Assembly: GCA_021234155.1 (NCBI GenBank)
Contig: JAJEKV010000055.1
Span: 3,219,090-3,283,089, forward strand
DNA length: 64,000 nt
Source: Isoetes taiwanensis
Lineage: Eukaryota > Streptophyta > Lycopodiopsida > Isoetales > Isoetaceae
Direction: 5' to 3'
Below are positions 21,618 through 33,234 of the stretch, one piece after another (the first letter of the stretch is position 1; the number at the start of each line of letters is the position of its first letter). Made by a program: the position numbers and the translations under genes. The notes below the pieces were generated by a model. That model was given only the letters and a program-made list of their open reading frames with translations. It made no database searches and was not told the origin of the DNA.

Positions 21618-23593
21618 CTCTCCTCTGGCACAGGCAGAGGTTGCAACAGCCCTGAAGTCTTGCCTCGACTCGCTTTAACCTGCTGACAAGTCTCACAGAC
21701 TTTCACATATTCCTGCACATCTTCCTTCAAGCTAGGCCAATAAAACATTCTCTTGAGCGATTCATATGTTTTCCATTCACCTCCATGCCCAGCATAACGC
21801 GCATCATGAAATTCGCTCAATAATTGCTTTCTCAAAGTGTCCACAGCAGGAACATAAATGCGTCCCTTATGATACCAGAGTCCATTCTGGATATCCCAAG
21901 CATCAGGTAACTTGGATAGATGCTGCATACTCAAAATATAGGCATCCAAGTCATATGCTTGCTTAATCTGTGACACCAAAGCAATTTCACATTGAACCAT
22001 TACATTTACTTCCCGAACCCTAGAAAGAGCATCAGCAACACGATTCTTTTTCCCGGGAAGATGTTTAACATGAAAATGAAATTGAGAAAGAAAGTCCAAC
22101 CATCTTGCTTGCCTTGGACTTACCTCGGCCTGGCTTTGCAGGAATTTCAACGGTTTATGATCGGTATAGACCACAAACTCACATTTATTGCGGAGGTAAT
22201 GTTTCCAGACTTTGAGCGCATGAACCATTGCCAGTAACTCCTGCTCATAGGTGGAATAGTTCTTCTCAGCAGCATTGAGTTGGCGACTTTCGTATGCCAC
22301 TACTCTACCATCCTGCATGAGAATAGCACCAATGGCATAACCACATGCATCCGTGTAAACCTCATAAGGTTTACTCATGTCTGGGATCAACAGAATAGGC
22401 GCTGAGGTTAGCAACCTCTTCAACATATCCATTGCCTGCTGCTGCTTCACCGTCCATTGCCATTGGACATTAGTTTTCAACAACATAGTCAAAGCAGCTG
22501 CAATCTTAGCAAACTTCCAGACAAATCTGCGATAATAACTGGCCAACCCCAAGAAACTACGCAACTCAGGTACATTCTTTGGCACAGGCCAAGACTGAAT
22601 TGCCTCCGTCTTCTTGGGATCCACAGCTACACCTTCAGCAGATACAATGTGGCCCAAATATTCCACCTGTGCTTTCAAAAATTTGCACTTTGACACCTTT
22701 GCATACAACTTATGCTGTCTGAGCAGAGTTAACACAGAACGCAAATGATTCAAATGCTCCTTTAAGGTTTTGCTATACACTATAATATCATCTAGAAATA
22801 CTTCAACAAAAGTATCAAGACATCCTGCAAAAACCTCATTCATCATTCTGGAAAAAGTAGCAGGAGCATTCATTAGTCCAAAAGGCATCACCAAAAATTT
22901 AAAATGACCAAAGGTGGTCCTGAAGGCAGTCTTATGCACATCCGACTCCTTCACCCTTATCTGGTGATAACCACTGCGCAAATCCAGCTTAGAAAAATAT
23001 TTAGCTCCTGTTAATCTATCCATAATCTCGTCAATTCTAGGCAAAGGGTACCTATTCTTGATCGTGATCTTATTCAAGGCACGATAATCAATGCACATCC
23101 GCATTGATCCGTCCTTCTTCTTGACTAGAATGACAGGAGCACCATATGGGGATTTGCTAGGTCTCACAAACCCTTTGGCTAACAACTCATGAACCTGCTT
23201 CTTTACCTCCTCTTGTTCCAATATGGAGAATCTATAAGGGCTACGAAACACAGGTTTGGATCCAGGCTCTAAATCAAACCCTTGTTCAATCTCTCTACTA
23301 GGTGGAAGGCCTTCAGGCAGTTCCTCCTGCAACTCTCTCTGGCCTTTTGAATCCTCTATGACCTCACTATCAGCACTCATATGACAGCACTCAACAGCAG
23401 GATAACATTCATCAATGAATAGAAGAAAACATTGATTGGAAGATTTACGTACCAGTTTCTTGACCTGAAGCGATGACACGATCTTGGAAGCTCCCGTCAA
23501 AGGACTCCCCTGCAGATAGATCTCCCGTCCATCGTGCTTCATCGTCACCTGGTGAGTGTTCCAATCTATTGCAGTAGGCTTAACCCGCTGCAA
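21602..23593 (-). pseudogene. Gypsy pol, reverse transcriptase, RNase H and integrase zinc finger
   Basis: Frame of 663 aa. [52 protein letters not shown] and [10 protein letters not shown] (catalytic DD). RNase [18 protein letters not shown] (D), YEQELLA (E) and VVYTDHKPL (D), then [14 protein letters not shown]. Integrase N-terminal HHCC finger: H..H in [11 protein letters not shown] and C..C in CETCQQ. Starts in a shifted frame relative to the protease and ends by the frameshift at about 21602. Domain order RT-RH-IN is that of Ty3/gypsy. Confidence 0.95.
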
Positions 23594-24117
23594 CCAAGCA
23601 CCACGTCATACCGGCCAACATCTAAGAGGTCAAAGTCCAGCTTTTCCTGGTATCCTTGAATACACAAGGGCATCCCAATAGCTTTACGATCCTCCACCTG
23701 AGAATCATTCACAAAAGGCCCATCTACCTTGTACTTATTAGTCTTTACACAAGGTAGGTGCAGTTCTTCCACCAACTTAGAAGATACAAACATGTCAGAA
23801 GAGCCACAATCCAATAACACGACTACGTTTCGGCCCATGATTCTGCCCAAGAATCTAATCACACGTCCAACAAACATATCCATGATGTCTTTGCTTGCGG
23901 GCTTATCCAGCGCGCACAGCTCTTCCATGGCAATGGCTGAAACCGTCTTAGATTCCAATACTTCTTCAGCCTTTTCAGTCACGTTTGCTTTCTTGTTATC
24001 AGCTTTCTTGTTCTGTGGCTGAGAGCATTCACGACTAATGTGCCCAGGCTCCCCACACCTATAGCAGAAAATACCCTTCCTGGGACCACCGGACTTAGAA
24101 CTTAACCAGTAGTGCAA
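23566..24117 (-). pseudogene. Gypsy zinc knuckle and aspartic protease
   Basis: Starts with a CCHC zinc knuckle (CYRCGEPGHISREC) belonging to the nucleocapsid end of gag, then an aspartic protease core VVLLDCGSSDMFVSS in which the usual D-T/S-G is D-C-G, and [12 protein letters not shown] (the ILG-like motif region). A stop near 23566 and the restart at 23593 mark a frameshift before the reverse transcriptase. Confidence 0.85.
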
Positions 24118-24436
24118 ATGTAAATTTTGTTAAAAACCATAATTTAACTTAACTTAACCGTGGGTGCGAGTGTACCTTTAAGTTCACGAATACATCTGTT
24201 AGGGTTTTAGTTAAAACGTAGGGGTTAAATTTTAATTGTATCAGTTATCTTAAACGTTAATTTAATTATTATTTATAGCCATTATTTAGATATATTTCAA
24301 TTACGTTAAAATTTAAATGCTTGTTTAAGAGCATCCTAAACTAACATTAAGATTTATCCCTTCCCCCCGAGCACGGTTAACGTCTGTTAAAATTTCAACA
24401 GGAAGGAAATAACGATGGTCAACGGTTAACGTCTAG
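24118..24436. repeat. AT-rich insert between gag and zinc knuckle
   Basis: About 320 bp of AT-rich DNA without reading frame splits the gag region: sense KWHDHS lies on one side and HYWLSSKSGG on the other. GGTTAACGTCT occurs twice near one end (about 24376 and 24425) and AACTTAACTTAACCG near the other. It may be a small non-autonomous insertion; ends and target duplication are not resolved. Confidence 0.5.
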
Positions 24437-25312
24437 TCAAAGAATGATCATGCCACTTGGACTCCCCACCTGCAGACTTAGACTTAGGCTGCTCAGACTT
24501 TTCAGACTTTTTCTTCTTGAAAAACCTGTTTTTCTTCTTTGAGAACTTCCGGGACGTCCTCTTAAAGGACTCATCCTCTTTCCCAAGCTGACGAGCCAAC
24601 ATCGTTGCCCTCTCAAAATCCTCAGGCTTCAACCCGATTATCTGCTTCTTGAGAGCAACACTGGATAGGCCACCTAGGAAGAAATCAACCTGCCGAGCCT
24701 CAGTCAAGTCTCCAACCCTGTGGATATAACCCCGTACCTTATTAATATAAGCACTAAGAGAACCTGTCTGCTTAGAGTACCGCAACTTCTCAAGCGCATC
24801 ACGAGCATCATGCTGAGGGGCATACTCCCCAATAAAGTACTTCCTGAAATCAGACCAGGTATTAACCTCCTTCTTCATGGTAGGACCATTCCACCAACTA
24901 TAGGCGTCCGATTTCAGCCACATTTGCGCGATAAACAACCGCGCCTTATCCCCTTTATTGGTAGCCTCAAAGAAGGTCTCAAGCTTGTCAATCCAACAGC
25001 AGTGCCTTTCCCATCCCAATCGGGGATCTTGGTGCGCTCGAGACTGCGGATGTCCTCCTTGCTCAATCCGGAACTCTTCAGTGTCTGCTCCACAGCAGCA
25101 CTAGCACCAGGTACATCCGGGCCCACCACCACAACTGCCGGAGACTTCCCCTTCTCCGCAGACTTCCCAAGGCCATCCGTGCTAGCAAGGGTCTCCAAAG
25201 CAGTTCTCATAGCAGTCTGAGTATCCAATACAGCCTTGAGGCTCTGATGCACACCCAGCAAGTCCTCGCCCCACTTCGTCTGCATGGTCTCCGGGTTCTT
25301 CGCGGGTTTCAC
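24437..25312 (-). pseudogene. Gypsy gag
   Basis: Two overlapping frames, 25312-24914 and 25019-24426, together form a gag. The first is N-terminal and Ala/Ser-rich, ending at a conserved-like RTKIPDWDGKG. The second carries the capsid signature WIDKLETFFEATN, WNGPTMKKEVNTWSDFRKYF and YAPQHDARDALEKLRYSKQTGSLSAYI-type spacing, then a basic KKKNRFFKKKK tail. One frameshift lies near 25015. Gag forms the particle that packages element RNA. Confidence 0.88.
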
Positions 25313-25440
25313 ATCTGCAGCAGCTAGCCCTCGTTACATCGGGTTCCTCCTCCATAGAATTAAAACTGTCCCTTCTGATGTGTGCTTTGCACTAGTCTGT
25401 AGTGCTCCATCTCAGCTACTCAAGGTCCAAGCCGCAACAG

Positions 25441-25452
25441 GCTCGATACCCT
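25441..25452 (-). promoter_or_regulatory. Probable tRNA-Met primer binding site
   Basis: Just inside the 5' LTR end the sense strand reads GGGTATCGAGCC, close to the TGGTATCAGAGCC primer site (initiator-Met tRNA) common in plant Ty3/gypsy elements. It matches better if a CAG has been misread as CG, as elsewhere in this array. Confidence 0.6.
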
Positions 25453-25458
25453 TTATTC

Positions 25459-27227
25459 ACAGAACCAAAATTTTAGTACCAAAATTTCGATTTGTATTCA
25501 CATTAAACCATCGAGCACACCGAACAACAAATGCGCCTCCCACGAGGGCTATATACATGAAAGCCACGATATCTGATAACAAGATGACACGAGATAACTA
25601 TAAACACACGTATGCCCCGCCACTATCAAACGGCCGCACAAGCTTACGTGTTAGTAACATGCATAAGAGTTATCCAATAGTGTCAACATGAAGCAATGAT
25701 CGGCCGGTTGCAAGTACACACATATGGAATCCACCACCGCACCATAGCGTCGCCAAGCGTACACACCCCACCATATCCGGGCGAAAGATTAAATTAGTCT
25801 AGAACCCCCGCTGGTGGATCCATTAAGGGGAAACCGCAGCACCATAAGAACCTGACTCACGAGAGATCATTGGTTCCGCATGCCACCGCCCCATACCGTG
25901 ACAAGCTTTACCTCACAAGTACCTCTTGTTCTTATTTAGACAAGCCACGCTCATCTATACTATGCCATGCACAAAACTCCCCGAATAAACATTAAATGTC
26001 TATCCGCTCTGCAACATCACCCATCACGCTAGCATCCAAAGATGCGCGCGTGCGGTGTCGCATAGTGACCATCCACTGCTACTAGTCTTGTTGGCAAGTA
26101 CGCTGCGGCAATGTCCCATACCATTGTCTCATACCGCCTCACTAATACAATGGTGTCTCCATAATGTTCTAAGCATTAATCGGTCACAAAGAAGACACAT
26201 AGCTCGAGTATAGGGTAATTCGGAATTACCATTGCCGGAACTAATACACTAACTCATCACCCTTGAGTTAAGAGTATAACTTCTGTAACACTCGGCTTAG
26301 TATTTAAGGAGCAAGCGTAAGGGCGAACTGAATTTAATTATGCAAGACCGAGTTATGCAAGCCCGCCTCCTTCTCGGAAGGATCATTTACCCATTTACCA
26401 TTATATAATACAAGGGGTTCTGGGTTTATGTCATAAACCGTCGGTCGTTGACACCACCACCCAACTATGGCGGCTCGGTTTCTTACGAGAACTCACTTGA
26501 GGTGATTCCTTGTATTCGAAAATAGTTTGTGGGCAATTCGGCCTGCTCCAACTTCATTCAAATTCCGTTCTTCCTTCTCCTCTTGCTTTCGGTACTGTGG
26601 TGTTGTTCCTCGACCCCATTCATACGCTATATCCAGCTCCCCTTTTACGACTTCGAGGCCCCGCCCATCATGGTTTAACCATCGGCGCCGCCCTTACGGG
26701 CGGTGATCCCGCCGGATCTGCAATCGGCCTAAGCTAACCGAATTGAGCTGCTTGGCGTTAACTCCTTCTCCGGCACATGCATGGCAAAGCCGGTGGTAAG
26801 GTCCCGATAGTCGGGGATCAAACTTCGGGGGTTTTCGGCCAAGACCAGATCCGCCCGACAATTTTTTGTTATTCTGATTCGTGGCCCACCCACGATTCCG
26901 CGAGCCCCTATTTAGGGGTGCTCACATCTTTAATATCCAATGGTTCTTTAAACCATTATAACCTTAATTCACTTCAATGGGTTATTCACCCATTAAGCTA
27001 TTTACAACCTTAACTATATTGTTTCCATAATGTTAAGGCATCCCGCAACCACGTTTCCATGAGAACATCACGGGTTTGCCCTAGTCTAAGTTCTACCATG
27101 CCGTGGTGCACCACAACACCTTAAGCGGACTAGGGGCATCGCGACCATTATAAACATCCATTATGCCTAATATTCAAATGCATGCATAATTACAAACAAT
27201 GGTCCGCAAAAATATTTAGGCATAACA
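25459..27227 (-). repeat. Shared central LTR of the gypsy array
   Basis: About 1.77 kb, matching the composite LTR at 10420-20519. Most of it is identical, including the block at 26933-27060; differences cluster at CAG/CTG sites. It acts as 5' LTR of the complete unit and 3' LTR of the truncated one. Confidence 0.92.
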
Positions 27228-28415
27228 TTACTCCCCACAGGATTCTTGTCCTCAAGAATCGGCTCCGTTTCCATTGAGCCATAACATCTGGATATTGAGT
27301 CATGAAACGACGACTCTCCCACGTCGCCTCTGAGACAGGTCTATGTTTCCACTTCACCAGAAATTCCACCTGGTCTCTTTGGCGGATCCGCACTATCCGG
27401 GAATTCAATATTCTTTCAGGGGTAGGAATTCTATCCAACTCCACCATGTGTTCCTGAGAAAGGCACAACATTCACAAACTTTCCCTAGAGCTGGTATTGG
27501 CGGCTCACATGGAAAACTGGATGAATGTCCACATTCGGTGGAAGTTGCAACTTGAAGGCAACATCACTATATTTCTTCAAGATCTTATAAGGACCACTGT
27601 ATCTTGGGGAGAGCTTTGGTTTCTTTCCTGCAAGCAATGGCAAAATTGCTTTTCTTTTTCATTTTTGCAGGGAAGACCACACGAAGGTACACCATTTGAC
27701 CTTCATGTAGCTCGATCGGGGCTCTTGACAAATTGGCACGTGCCCTCGCCCGATCCTGGGCCTGTCTCATATGCAATTGACACAATCCTAGTGTCACATC
27801 CATGCCTTCAAGCATACTTATAGCAGCATCAGTTTTTAGCCCTTCAAAACCAAGCGATACAGGTCCTCTGGGATTTCTCCCAAACATAGCCACAAACGGA
27901 CTAGTTTTGATGCTTTGTTGGAACCCATTATTGTAAGCAAACTCTACAATAGGCAAATAATCCTCCCATCTAGATTGCTGAGTGGCCACATAAGATCTCA
28001 GCATATCCTCCAGAATCTGATTCACTCTTTCAGTTTGCCCATCCGTTTCCGGATGATCTCCACTAGAGAACTGAAGAGTGCATTTCAATGCAGAGAACAA
28101 TTCACGCCAGAAATTCCCAGTGAATTTCACATCTCGATCGCTTACAATAGCTTTGGGTAATCCAAAAATAGGAAATACATGCTGCATATAAGCATTGGCC
28201 ACCGCCAAGCCATCAGCATTCTTTGTCAGAGGTATAAAGCGTGCATACTTCGTCAACCTATCAACAATGACAAGTATCTGAGTATAGTGATGCACAGTAT
28301 GAGGCAATTTCACAATGAAATCCATAGAGATTTCACTCCATCTCTGCTCTGGCACAGGCAGAGGTTGCAACAGCCCTGAAGTCTTGCCTCGACTCACTTT
28401 AACCTGCTGACAAGT
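27190..28415 (-). pseudogene. Truncated second gypsy internal region (integrase + chromodomain)
   Basis: Contains 27190-27471 (chromodomain; the last residues read into the LTR) and 27585-28397 (integrase core with [21 protein letters not shown] and DHPETDGQTERVNQ). Nearly identical to 20546-21640. At 28415/28416 it is fused directly to the first 70 bp of an LTR, so gag, protease, RT and most of the 5' LTR were deleted, with at most 2 nt of microhomology (TC) at the joint. Confidence 0.92.
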
Positions 28416-28485
28416 CCATTATGCCTAATATTCAAATGCATGTATAATTACAAACAATGGTCTGCAAAAATATTTAGGCATAACA
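28416..28485 (-). repeat. 70-bp LTR stub at the outer end of the array
   Basis: CCATTATGCCTAATATTC to ATTTAGGCATAACA matches the LTR terminus seen at 20450-20519 and 27158-27227. It is followed by the GGAGA target duplication (28486-28490). Confidence 0.93.
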
Positions 28486-29150
28486 GGAGAGATAGAAACC
28501 ACGTCCAATAAAAACCAAGTGCCATGATCTGGAGCACGCGGTTTGATATTCGCTTCTTTGATAGTAAAAAAAGCACAGTTTGACAGTACAGATTAATTCT
28601 GGCAACTGCCATCACAAAGTAGAATGTCCAATGCTGATAGCTTACTAGAGTTCGAGCTAAACCATCAAATTGCATTGTCCTCTCATAGAAGTAGGAATGC
28701 AAAGAAGAAAAGAATTTCGAAGACACTGCAAAGAGTGGTATGTATTGCAGATCAGGGTCATACTCCACACTATTGCAAGAAAAATGATGAGCATTATGGT
28801 TCCTCTTCCACCATCCAATATCAATTCCTGCCAAACAATTTCCTACTAGTATGCATCTATTTTATAATTTCCAAGCATGCCACAATGTCTAGTGTCATGA
28901 TCTATGCATCCTGCCTGTGACCATACTGTCCCAAGTGAAATAGCACAAGCTGCATGTATCCAGACATTGCTGGAGAAAACAACACCAAAGATGCAAAACA
29001 AAAGCAACACAAGCATGGCAATCATGATAAAGCAATAGGTGTGCACGGGCACCTTAAATAGTCCAGCCTTCTTTAGATCTCCCAAAAGTTTTCTATGCTC
29101 TGCTGCAAGAGGTGTTACACTGTAATCTGTTAGTTTATGCTGCAAGAGGT
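28486..29150 (-). pseudogene. Front-end desaturase, copy 1, central part
   Basis: Continues the gene cut at 10415. From the N-side: LAAEHRKLLGDLKKAGLFKVP, a hydrophobic segment (MIAMLVLLLFCIFGVVF), histidine box 1 region (normally HDxGH, here HDTRH), a frame change, then IDIGWWKRNHNAHHFSCN (box 2, HNAHH) and the membrane-domain peptide FYFVMAVARINLY. The last residues run into the LTR. The cytochrome b5 part is missing: similarity to copy 3 stops near 29146. The altered first box and frame changes make it a pseudogene. Confidence 0.88.
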
Positions 29151-31910
29151 ATCGCCAAATGGGTACTCAGATCCCGTGAGTTTAGACACATTTTACTTAT
29201 GCTGCAATCATCCATTTGTTTTGTTTTTTCGATTTTTATGCTAGCTTACATGTTAAGGCACATGATTGTGATGTTCTATTGTAGGTCTGATATTTTATAG
29301 AATGCATTCAGATTTTTTTCCTTAAGTGAGCCATTGATGGCCACCCTCCCTTAGACTTTGCCATGTCTCGTTAGGTGTCGTCCTATCTAATCTCTTCATT
29401 AAGCCATAGCTTATCTTTCATGTATGTTTTTCAAACTTTGCTGGGCCAAATCAATGCCAAGACTATTGGTGAAGCATATAAACGTAACTGCTGGTGAAGC
29501 CTATAAGCCTACATATGTTATAAATGTTAGTTTGTCCAGGATTTAATGAAGAACTCTTTCACAATCATAGGTATGTTGCACCATACTGCCCTTTTTACAT
29601 CTCTATAACCTCCCTTTCCCTGTTCAAGATTTAAGTAATCAACATTGTGCTCAGTAGCAAAAGTAAGCATGCTTCTAACATTGGAACCAAACCTGTAAGT
29701 ACTCCAGGCAAACTTCTAAGAATTTTATTCCTAGACTCAAAAATTGGTTGTCTACTGATTATTTGCTAATAAAGGAATGTCGTTTCTAGAAGATGATTGA
29801 TTTGCCAAACTTGGAAGAAATAGTTATTTTTTGTGTTTCAAAAACTGGAGATATCCCAAAGATCTTGAATATGTCGAATAAAACTTGTTTAAGCTTAAAG
29901 GAATAGATCATGTAATTTTGACATAGTGTCAATATTCCATAATCCTTATAATCCTCATTAGCTAAGGACAATTCTTATAATACTCTTTAGCTAAGGAATA
30001 TTATTGGACGGTCAAGAACTCACATAAAGTAAATAGTACTGTACGTACATATCCGCATGAACATGGTCAGGTCATCTACAACTCAACCGGTGGCAAAAGG
30101 TTTGCCATTATCATCATATCTAGCTAAAAACACTTTCCAATACAAAATATATAGGATAAATTGTAGGTGCATGTTTGTATGGTTTGCATGGTATAGTCTC
30201 ATTTGCGTAAAACTTGTTCATGTTATCTAATTCTTCTTCTTGTTGTTGATATGATTAATAATATTATGTACAGTATATGGCTTGCGGATTTGTTATCTCA
30301 ATAGAAAATATAGATAATTATGGCAACCCAAACAACCTGTCCACAAAGATCCCATGTGTATTATGACAAAAATATTTACATAATCTTGTAGAACTGAGAA
30401 AATGGTATGCATGCTAGAGAACTGGAACTGGAAAGGCAGAAGTAGAGAAAACATGTCCACAAAGATCACGTGTGCATTATCACAAAAACATTTACATATT
30501 CTTGCAAGATTTCAAAAATGGTATGCTAGAGAACTGGAAAGGCAAAAGTATAGAAAACATGTCCACATATGTCACCTGTGTATTATCACAAAAAACATTT
30601 ACGTAATCTTGCAGGACTTCAAAAGTGACATGCATATATCTTTACAAATCCTCAACTTTACTAGAAAGGTAGAAGTGAGGAAAACTTACACCAAATAGAG
30701 AAAACTTACACCATTTGCATGCACCGATTTCAAAGGCAACAAAATGCAAATTATTGCCCAATTATGTGCGTTGTCTATCATGTAAAAGATCAAAATCGTC
30801 TGATAGCTACCATATCTAAGATCTGTGTTGGTGTTTGCTTGGAATTCTATAGTCAGATGTATAATGGTGGGCAATACTAAAATCTTAAAACTAAAAATGG
30901 CTAGCAGAGGATAAAAAAAGAGCACCTCAATAGCAGAAATTTTCTTTCTATATGCATGCAGTCAAAAAGCCAGCGAATAATATAATCATTCCTTTCTTTG
31001 TATCATGGACTTCTTCATACCACTTTGAAACCCTTAGTTGCAGTGATGTCAAAGAACCATGTGGAAGGGTGCTACTCACTTAATACATCAATCTCTACAA
31101 TATGAAAACCTTCAAAAAATGAAATGATGGACAACGCAAACTCCAAACCGATATGCTCCCTATAATAAAAGCTGAAAGAAGAAAAGGATTAGGATTTGAT
31201 GCAGGGTCGAAGAAAATATTATAAATACCACCCAGACAAAAAAACCTATTTGGTGAACAATATACAGAAAATAAACCATGTCTTTGTGGAAAAATAATGA
31301 GAGGAAGTTGCAAGATGTTCACTAGTCATAAAGAAAGAGTAACAAGAAACTTTGAAGATATGTTGCAGCTAAAATGAATAATCCTATAAGACACGAGAGT
31401 TGGAATATGAAGAACCATATGATCAAGGGTTGAAAAGATACAAAATAAATTTCTATTAACAGAAAGGGTTAATTTTTCCCCGACGATCGATGACGATCTT
31501 TTCAAGAATATGAAACAAATCTTCAAGAATATGCAGACCCTAGATTAGATATATTCATTTTTGAAATCAAATACTCTTGTCACTAACAATCTCCAATCAA
31601 TCCATGCGTTTAGATCCTTGGCAAGGCATCTCGTTCTTCTCTTTTTTGGTTACAACCATGAAACAAGTACAATTATTGATCATTGGATTTAGCTATTGTA
31701 AACTTTCTTAAACTACTAGGGACTAAAAGACAACATAACCCCTTTGAGTACAGGAACAAGAGTGAGCTCAAACTAGAACAGTATAGAGAATACTCTATAA
31801 GCAAAAAGTTGATATAAAGGAATAAACAAAATTTTATTAACCGTTGTGACAATCACAATATCTAGTCCATGCAAATAAGACAATGATAATTACTCTAATA
31901 TGGTCTCCGT
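29151..31910. other. Module copy 1 spacer, including a copy-1-only segment
   Basis: Non-coding DNA matching 35777-37885 of copy 2, except for about 720 bp (roughly 30303-31025) absent from copy 2. That segment contains three tandem units of about 105 bp (starting about 30335, 30452 and 30558; each with TGTCCACA..GATC/TCAC, ATTAT.ACAAAAA.ATTTAC and TTGCAAGA-type blocks). No gene recognised. Confidence 0.75.
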
Positions 31911-31937
31911 GGACGATAAAGGACAAGTCAATCCTAT

Positions 31938-33234
31938 TTATGGTCCATCTTGAACAAAGTAACCACTACGCTCGAGTTCACCAATTCGAACAACAATGCC
32001 ATCTGACTCCCAACTTCGAAGCGGTATGGTGTCGCCATATAGCACCCAAATCAAGCCTCCAGTGGCCGGAGTAGGATGCTCAAATATATAACCGAATACA
32101 TTATTGAAAAAGATAAGCTTTTGTGGGAGGTTGGAATGTCCAAGTCCAAATTCCCCAAATAATGCAGGCTTGCCCAATATAACATGGGCATCATGTTGAT
32201 GCTCCCTAACCCAATCATGTGCATATTCAAGTTGGCCTTGCAAAGTGCGTATCCAATTAAACCACTTTGGATAAAAATGGGCTGAAGCGTAATCAATGTA
32301 GGGGCTTCTATTGTGTCTAATGAAATCAATTCCAGGATGCGGATCCTCTCCATTCACTCTAAGTCGTGAATTAGCAATGTAGAAACCTTCTGCCCCATTA
32401 GAAAGCAAATGTTTGGCATCTATAGATTTTATAAAAGATGCCATCTCATTGGTCCATGCCTCCAATGTATTCCCGAAGTGTCATTATGACAAATGGTTCA
32501 TTCAAGAGTTCCCAAGAGAAAATAGCGGGCTCTTCGCTATACTTTATGCCAGTGAAACGATTGGTTCTATTTAAGATCATCTGTATATCATTCTTGAAGA
32601 AGGCTTTGCCTTCTCATTCGTAAAGGAAGGAAGGAAGGAAGGAAGTTTATTTTAACGAACAAGTCTTCAAGTTTAGAGTCCACAGGTGTAGATGAGTTCA
32701 TGGCCCATTGAACATACACAAGCTTGCCACCATAAGCTGGCCAATTGTTACCAAAAGGGATGAGAACCTTAAGACCAAGTCTTTTGGCCTCTGAGATGAC
32801 AAAATCAAGGCCTTCCATATTGGTATAGTTGTATTGACCAGGGCTTGTCTGCCAGGCATCCGATGCATTTTGTGCAGAAATATTATTCCAGCTATTGGTA
32901 CGAAATGCGTTAAACCCTCGAGCACGTGCACGCTCCAAAAAAGATGTTATCTCAGGCCAATTGTTTTGATCCAAGGCCATGTAGGGTAACCAAAAGGCAT
33001 TGAATCCATGAACATAATAAGGACGAACCCAATCATCATTGTGATGTGGAGGAGGATTAGGGGCAGGGAAGCGAGGGGCAAGGGATGAGAACGGTTATGG
33101 TGTGAAGAAGAACTGAAGGAAGGGAAGCGAAGGGCAGCGGGGTGAGAACGGATATGATGGGTAGCTTGGCATAAAGATAAAGTAGCAACAAGATATATCA
33201 ATAAGACAATGGTGCTCATGTTAAAAGAACCCAT
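31938..33234 (-). pseudogene. Endo-beta-1,4-mannanase (GH5_7-like), copy 1
   Basis: Secreted glycoside hydrolase that cleaves wall mannans. From the N-terminus: ATG at 33234 (or 33219), signal-peptide-like MSTIVLLIYLVATLSLCQA, then in other frames YYVHGFNAFWLPYMA, ARGFNAFRTNSWNN, LDFVISEAKRLGLKVLIPFGNNWPAYGGK, WELLNEPF (acid/base Glu, at about 32510), IDYASAHFYPKWF and ALFGEFGLGHS (nucleophile Glu) with a stop at 31938. The reading frame changes at least twice (near 33100-32950 and 32640). A GGAA microsatellite (32621-32644) sits in coding sequence and is absent in copy 2. Confidence 0.88.
32621..32644. repeat. (GGAA)n microsatellite
   Basis: About six GGAA units inside the mannanase copy 1 coding region. 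The corresponding place in copy 2 (about 40230) reads GTAAAGAACAAG without them. Confidence 0.9.

Larger units (their letters stand above)
10420..28485 (-). mobile_element. Ty3/gypsy chromovirus, partial tandem array (LTR-I-LTR-I'-LTR')
   Basis: Reading the minus strand: an LTR stub (28485-28416), a truncated internal region with integrase and chromodomain (28415-27228), a full LTR (27227-25459), a full-length internal region gag-PR-RT-RH-IN-chromodomain (25458-20520), and a final LTR (20519-10420) interrupted by a LINE. The ends are TG..CA and the whole array is bracketed by GGAGA. Integrase after RNase H and a C-terminal chromodomain define a chromovirus. The coding regions carry several frameshifts, so the copy is not autonomous as read. 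It sits inside the desaturase coding sequence of module copy 1, in the same orientation. Confidence 0.93.

Noticed and set aside
20802-22693. Several open frames on the + strand across the gypsy pol region
   Set aside because: They are antisense shadows of the pol reading frame and mirror its conservation between copies.
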